Of a stretch of DNA of 64,000 nucleotides, positions 59,181 to 64,000 are shown in pieces. The stretch comes from Borovskyia barvae (Eukaryota; Euglenozoa; Kinetoplastea; Trypanosomatida; Trypanosomatidae), in NCBI GenBank assembly GCA_030849085.1, contig JASAOM010001121.1, positions 248,001-312,000 of the forward strand, read 5' to 3'. The position numbers and the translations under genes were made by a program. The first letter of the stretch is position 1; each line of letters begins with the position of its first letter. Under the pieces are notes generated by a model. It had not been told where the DNA came from. It saw nothing but the letters and a program-made list of their open reading frames with translations, and made no database searches.

Positions 59181-61685
59181 TCAGACGGGGAGGGCGGAAG
59201 GAGATGAGGACCATGGAGTGTTCGCCGTTACAGAGGATTCGAAGGTATGGCGTAGCTTAAACAGCAGTTGACGCTCCGTAGTCTCCTCGATCTCCACTTC
59301 TCGACGGCCATAGTGCGTTTCTAATGCGCGAACCACTTGATACATAACGTTACGCTCCTCCATCTCCACCTGCACCAGCGCCTCACGCATCTGCGGCTCT
59401 TCTGTATCGCAGAGGATGCGCAGTGCGAGCTCGCTGGGAAAAGTCAGGCGGCGCCGTGCCTCCGCCGCTACAATGCCATCCCGCATGACCCTCTCTGCGA
59501 TGGCAAGGTTGGCAAACACCGTAAGGCCGTTCAGCCGTCCGCAGACGTGTGCGCGACTCATGAGGGTTCCGTAGGCAAGCGGGAACCGCTGTACTTGTTC
59601 TTGCAGGTGAAGCAGCACCACTCCGGTCCACGCCGCCTCTCGCGTTTGAAGAAGCTCCAGGGACACGCGGTAGTGTTGCTCCTCCACCACCAGTGCGGCA
59701 GCAAAGAGCTCATACCGTTCGAGCAACGTTCGGCTCGTCGCCACGAGTCCAACCCGCGCCTCTTGCTCGAGTGCTTCGAGCCGTTGCACGCGACCAGCGT
59801 GGCAGCGCTGTCGAGCCCGGAAGATGTGAATCCACTGCCGCAGAAACCTCTCCGCTGGCAAGGTGCCAACGGTAGCCAGACGGTGCTCATACACGTACAT
59901 TTTCCACAGCACCGCGCGAGGAGCATCCTCGTCGGCTAGCAGCTCTGCGCGACGCAGCTCCTCAAGTATTTCGAGACGTCGCGCTGCCCTTATGAAGGCA
60001 GGATGCTGCGGAAAGGCCGGTGGTGACGACTTCGACGGCATTGCCACCAGAGCCTCTGTGCTCATCTGCAACGCCCCATCCGTGGGGGTGCTGGTGGTGC
60101 TGTCGCTACTCCAAACGTCATCGCTCGTACTGCTGTCCGGGCTAATGGGACTTGGTGGAGGAGGTCCATAGCAGCTGCCCCATAAGCCAGCGGACGCAGG
60201 CAGGCTCAGAAGGGCTTCTCGCGTCTCCTCCTCCTCGATCAACTCGCGCGCCTCACATTCTTCACGAGCCAGCAGTATCACCCAACCACCGCGCCGCACA
60301 TGCTGCATGTCGTATCCCTCGTAGCGGCGCCGACCGACCCAGCCCGTCGTTTGTGGATCCGATACAGCACTGGCAGAGCGAGGCCAGGAGAGTCTGTCGC
60401 TCCGAGGTACGAGTGACGTAGACTGGGGAGCCCAAATTTCTTCATCTCCTCGGAGGGTGCTGCGGAAAGGACCAACCATTGCGGAGGCGAGTGCAGGCGG
60501 CACGTCGGAGCGCATCGGATGGCAATGGTCTTCTCTATCGGCGAGTGACGTGAGACAATGCGGAGGCTGCGCTGACCCTCGCGAGCGTGAACCCCTCACC
60601 GGTGCCGATGTAGTGGGTACATTTAATCCACTCGGCTGAAGCAACTGCTTGTGTCCAGGATGTTCGAGAAGTTCTGGCAGATCTCTCGGCACAGAGGAGA
60701 GGGGGCCAGACACCGCATGATCGGCGGAGCACGCCTCACTGACCGTACTGTGGTCACCCTCCGGGCACCCAGAAGAAGCTGCGCTTTGCCGCTGCGCCTC
60801 GATGGTCGAGCAGCAGCAACGTTCCCCTGACGAGCCCATCGTCGGGAAATGCGATGGGGCCCGCGACAGCGGCAGCCGGAAGGCGCTCCCCCTCGATGTG
60901 GTGAACATGTTATCGCCGTCTCGGCCCCTTTGAGAATCACGTGCATGCGCATCCTCATCGTTCCCTACGGTGGACGAGGTGAAGGAAGCGCTGGAGAGAC
61001 CTGCAGAGTCGAGATACCGTTGGTGTGGCGAACTACACGAAAGGGGAAGTTGCGGAAGTGAGGAACGGAAGCTATGGAAGGCAGAGGTGGAGGGGCTTCG
61101 GGGTGGACGAGAATGCAGTGGCTTTGTAAGGAGCGGGTGTGCACTGAAGGGCACAACGCGGTGGAAAGTGTAGGAGACTGGCGGCCGCTGCTGCTGCGCT
61201 GCGGTGTTGCGCACCGACATTTTTTGGAGCTTGCTGTGCCCACGCGCTCCCTTCCCCACCGGCGCACTGGAGGAGAACAGTTTCGAGGGGATCGAAGACG
61301 ACGGCGTTACCACCAGACCAGCTTCCTTGCATGTCGCTGCTAAGGGAGGCAGCGCTTCCGCTGGCTGCGCTTGTTCTTGTCCGATCATGGCGACAGTCTC
61401 CGTCGTCTCCCCCTTGCTAGAGTACGAGAAGGAGCTCCGCTGCATCATCGTCTTCGCTGAGGCTGCAGAGGGGATCCGTGGAGCAAATTGCGCTCGGGGA
61501 AAAACTCGGGAGGCCCCCAAGGCCTCCCCTCCGACAGAAGGACGCTCCTGCTGCTGCTGTGGCGGCGGAGCGCTGCTGCCTGGGTCACGATTAAGGGCCT
61601 TCTGAGTTGGCAGGACAGGCTCGGCCTCCCTCGATATGGTGCGATCACCGTGACCCGTGTGGCGACCCTTCTCCAGGACAGACAT
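59181..61685 (-). CDS. Hypothetical protein with helical C-terminal domain
   Basis: 834 aa. Residues 1-550 are Ser-, Pro-, Gln- and Arg-rich and probably disordered, with several Ser-Pro pairs that could be phosphorylation sites. From about 555 to 815 the sequence is strongly helical and charged (RRLEILEELRRAELLADEDA, FRARQRCHAGRVQRLEALEQ, EQQLLFKLRH-like segments), typical of coiled coils of cytoskeletal or flagellar proteins. No catalytic motif, signal peptide or membrane helix is visible. The short Ser-rich C-terminus (NTPWSSSPSALPV) is again disordered. The start is the first ATG. I do not recognise the family; a structural role is only inferred from composition. Confidence 0.8.
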   Translation of the reverse strand: MSVLEKGRHTGHGDRTISREAEPVLPTQKALNRDPGSSAPPPQQQQERPSVGGEALGASRVFPRAQFAPRIPSAASAKTMMQRSSFSYSSKGETTETVAMIGQEQAQPAEALPPLAATCKEAGLVVTPSSSIPSKLFSSSAPVGKGARGHSKLQKMSVRNTAAQQQRPPVSYTFHRVVPFSAHPLLTKPLHSRPPRSPSTSAFHSFRSSLPQLPLSCSSPHQRYLDSAGLSSASFTSSTVGNDEDAHARDSQRGRDGDNMFTTSRGSAFRLPLSRAPSHFPTMGSSGERCCCSTIEAQRQSAASSGCPEGDHSTVSEACSADHAVSGPLSSVPRDLPELLEHPGHKQLLQPSGLNVPTTSAPVRGSRSRGSAQPPHCLTSLADREDHCHPMRSDVPPALASAMVGPFRSTLRGDEEIWAPQSTSLVPRSDRLSWPRSASAVSDPQTTGWVGRRRYEGYDMQHVRRGGWVILLAREECEARELIEEEETREALLSLPASAGLWGSCYGPPPPSPISPDSSTSDDVWSSDSTTSTPTDGALQMSTEALVAMPSKSSPPAFPQHPAFIRAARRLEILEELRRAELLADEDAPRAVLWKMYVYEHRLATVGTLPAERFLRQWIHIFRARQRCHAGRVQRLEALEQEARVGLVATSRTLLERYELFAAALVVEEQHYRVSLELLQTREAAWTGVVLLHLQEQVQRFPLAYGTLMSRAHVCGRLNGLTVFANLAIAERVMRDGIVAAEARRRLTFPSELALRILCDTEEPQMREALVQVEMEERNVMYQVVRALETHYGRREVEIEETTERQLLFKLRHTFESSVTANTPWSSSPSALPV

Positions 61686-62933
61686 CGAGCATAAGTATAT
61701 GAGCCGTTTGCCTAGCGGTACGCTGAGATGGCCCTGCTATATCCTCCTTCTCCTTCCTTCTCAGAGAAAAGAGAAAAGATAGATAGATAGAGAGAGAGAG
61801 AGAGAAGGATGCAGAGTAGCAAACCTGCGTTGACCTTTATTCTCGGGTTCGCCGAAGAAAAGAGAGGGAAAGCAGGAGGAGATGAAGGGAGGAAGAAAGA
61901 GGGCAGTGACATAGAGTGGCTTGTCGATTCCTTCAGCTCGATGTGTAGAGCATTTTTCTTTTGAGGCACATCTTTACTCATCGTTAACGAGGCTGCGTGA
62001 TCCGCAGCTTCCGTTTCCTCACTTCTGCTGCTGCTGTGACCTCGCTGCGTCGTTTCGTGTGTTGGGGCTTTGCACGTCCCCCCCCTTCCCCTTCCCCTCC
62101 CCGGTACGGAAAATCTGAAAAAAGGGGGAGAAGGAGAGAAAACGATGAAGGAGAAGCGGAAGGCTGAACAAAGAGGCGGGATGTGGGAGAAGGAAACGTT
62201 TCATTGATAGCTCAATGTTTGTGTATGTGTGTCCACGGTTCAACAGCACTTCCAGGGAAGCTGTAACAATGTTAGCATACCTCCCGCAGGAGCAGAGGAG
62301 TACGGATCGTCCAAGAGCAGAAAATAAAAAATAAAAAATGTGAAATGACGAGAGCACCACGGCAAACAAGGAAGGAGAAATGAGATAAATGCTATATCTT
62401 TGAAGGGCAGCGAGAGAGAGAGTGTGTGTGTGTGTGTGAGCAACAGACTCCAGAAAGACACCCGTGCTTCACCTCTTCCTCCCGCTCCCCAGCCTCGCTA
62501 CTCCCCGCCAAAAAGGCGGAGCTAGGAGGCATTGTAGGAGGTGCAGGAGAGGTGAAGAAGAGAGACAAGAGACGTGGAGTGCATCGGCGGTCGTCCCTTC
62601 TCTGCCTGTCCCCCTTCTTCCTCATTTTTTTGATGCTCTCCCTCCCTTATGCTTCCCCGCTTACCAGCACACACACGGACACATCCCCCTTTCTCTTTCC
62701 TCTCCCCAGCCTGCCCCGCGTCTTCTTTTCCTCATAAAGTGCAAAGTTTCTTTCTCTACGTCTATGAAGTGTATCGTGCACCTCGCCTCCCTGCCTCAAC
62801 GATCATCCTCTCCTCTCCCCAATCCGCAACTGGAAAAGGGAGAGTGAGCTAGCAGCACGTGCGATAGATGTTCTTCAATCTCCGTGCATATCTTCAAAGC
62901 TTAGATTATCTTTCCATCACTCTATCTGTATTC
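61686..62933. other. Intergenic region
   Basis: Nothing coding is supported. It contains GATA/GA repeats (61,776-61,806), a C8 run near 62,080, (GT)n near 62,421-62,438 and CT-rich blocks (62,575-62,720) that on the minus strand are purine-rich. Confidence 0.55.
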
Positions 62934-63998
62934 TCAACTGCGCAGGAGGGCACGCGTGGCGTCGGAGAGCGCGGTGTTGACTGCTAGGAGGTGTTCCAGT
63001 CTTGTCTGGTGCTCCCTTGCCTCAGCCAAGTCGCGCTCCTCAACAGCCTGTATCGATAGGGCCATGTCCGTGAGACCCCATGCAGCGCCACCGCCTCCAT
63101 CAGAACTCCCCGAGGCCTCTGTAGGATTTTTCGCGTCCATGAGAACGACCTGGGGGTGCGGCAATTTTGCTGCCGGGGACTCGTGAGACCCAGGATGCAT
63201 ATGCCACTCGCGTAATGGTGCGGTGGTGTCGACAGGTACGCGCTGCTCAACGGTGTTCACGTCCTCCTCGGTGTCCTCCCCACCACCGTTCGGTGTCGGT
63301 GATGTTCTGCTTTGCCTCTGAGACGAGGCGGTCACCGCGCTCGGCGGTGACTCCTTGAGCGACGCGACGGATGCCACGGCAAAGTTCTTTGACCACGTGC
63401 CACACATCGCCGCAACGAGGGAGCCCTCCTTTCTCGTGGTACCGTGCAAGGGAAACACATTCCGCGGTGATAACCCCATCCTGTCGCTGTCAACGTCGCC
63501 GCATTCCGTGACCAGGTGACCGGCGCTCAACGGTGGAGGTACCGGCCGCATCTGAGCTGCCTGCCAATACACAAAGTGTCGAAAAGGCAGGGCATAGGCA
63601 ACGTAGCGATACAATTCATGTCCCTCTCGACACTGCGCCACCCGCACCGTGAAGCGGGCCGCATGACGCAGTACCCCTGTAGCGATCAGCTGTGCTTCGT
63701 CGAACTCGTCGGCACCGGGGACGAGCGTCAGGAGGGTGCGGTCGTCGAACTGGACGCGAATGACGCCGTTGGTGAGGGCGGTAAACGTCCCAATGCCGTC
63801 AAGACGACTCGTCAAGTAAGTGATGGTAGTTTCAGAGAGGGCGGAGTCCCCACACATGAGCCCATCGCCTCCCGTAGGGTTGACGGGCTCACAGTAAGCG
63901 GCTCTACGTGGCGCCACAAATGTCGACGCAAGACCCGCAGCACCCCACCCATCAGCCGATATGGCAGCCTCGTCTTTTAATGGCCCAGCCGCGCTCAC
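62934..63998 (-). CDS. Polo-box-like domain protein, possibly 5'-incomplete
   Basis: 354 codons, with an ATG only 2 bases from the right edge, so it may be an internal Met of a longer gene. Residues about 58-105 (ITYLTSRLDGIGTFTALTNG, then VIRVQFDDRTLLTLVPG) follow the pattern of a polo box: a short strand, a Gly-x-Gly turn, NG, a V-x-V-x-F-x-D-x-T hairpin and a hydrophobic strand ending in PG. A second beta/alpha stretch follows (112-145, with the hydrophobic end YALPFRHFVYW). The middle is disordered, and the last 40 residues (VEERDLAEAREHQTRLEHLL) form a coiled coil. No kinase domain is in the visible part; it could lie upstream or be absent. Polo boxes bind phosphopeptides or centriole/basal-body proteins. 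The assignment is by motif pattern only. Confidence 0.6.
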   Translation of the reverse strand: MSAAGPLKDEAAISADGWGAAGLASTFVAPRRAAYCEPVNPTGGDGLMCGDSALSETTITYLTSRLDGIGTFTALTNGVIRVQFDDRTLLTLVPGADEFDEAQLIATGVLRHAARFTVRVAQCREGHELYRYVAYALPFRHFVYWQAAQMRPVPPPLSAGHLVTECGDVDSDRMGLSPRNVFPLHGTTRKEGSLVAAMCGTWSKNFAVASVASLKESPPSAVTASSQRQSRTSPTPNGGGEDTEEDVNTVEQRVPVDTTAPLREWHMHPGSHESPAAKLPHPQVVLMDAKNPTEASGSSDGGGGAAWGLTDMALSIQAVEERDLAEAREHQTRLEHLLAVNTALSDATRALLRS

Positions 63999-64000
63999 CG

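Noticed and set aside
1-64000. tRNA, rRNA, snRNA or strand-switch region
   Set aside because: No cloverleaf with A/B boxes and no rRNA-like stretch stood out by eye, and all supported genes share one strand, so no switch is visible. A tRNAscan or Rfam search would be needed to exclude small RNA genes.

Overview
The window looks like a nuclear chromosome segment of a trypanosomatid, most probably a Leishmania-like or related GC-rich genus. The evidence is that every supported gene is intronless and on the minus strand, as in a directional polycistronic unit. Genes are separated by long stretches of purine- or pyrimidine-rich sequence and dinucleotide repeats, where trans-splicing and polyadenylation signals would lie. 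Several genes belong to families familiar from kinetoplastids: stand-alone trypanothione-synthetase-type amidases, PWWP-TFIIS proteins, an atypical MptpB-like phosphatase and a giant BEACH protein. The species cannot be fixed from the sequence alone. I saw no tRNA, rRNA, CRISPR or recognisable transposon.

Reading the transcription unit from left (downstream) to right (upstream): positions 1-764 hold the 5' part of an AT-rich gene that runs off the left edge. It is followed by about 2.8 kb of AT-rich non-coding DNA. The composition changes sharply near 3.6 kb, and from there on the DNA is GC-rich. From 3.8 to 8.3 kb there are three unrecognised genes: a membrane-anchored protein, a 403-430 aa protein and a small ORF.

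From 10.3 to 25.9 kb lies a gene-poor, surface-like island. It has three type-II membrane proteins with a glutathionylspermidine/trypanothione synthetase-type (CHAP-like) amidase domain. Between them sit an HCTAGKDRTG phosphatase, a small possible gene and a Thr-rich, mucin-like type-I membrane protein. One of the three amidases has lost its catalytic cysteine.

From 27.3 to 32.8 kb are two tandem PWWP-TFIIS transcription elongation factors. One has the canonical RSADEP hairpin and the other does not. Then come a small single-membrane-span protein (34.5 kb), a GTPBP1/2-type translational GTPase (36.2-38.7 kb), a 5,010-residue BEACH-WD40 protein that fills 39.7-54.7 kb, a UBE2S-type ubiquitin-conjugating enzyme with an APC/C-binding-like LRRI tail (57.4-58.1 kb) and an 834 aa protein with a helical C-terminus. 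At the right edge is a protein with a polo-box-like fold signature that may be incomplete at its 5' end.

The genes do not form one pathway, which is normal for trypanosomatid gene arrays. The points most worth a second look are the paired active and inactive paralogs (amidases and TFIIS), the conserved UBE2S tail and the AT-rich island at the left edge.
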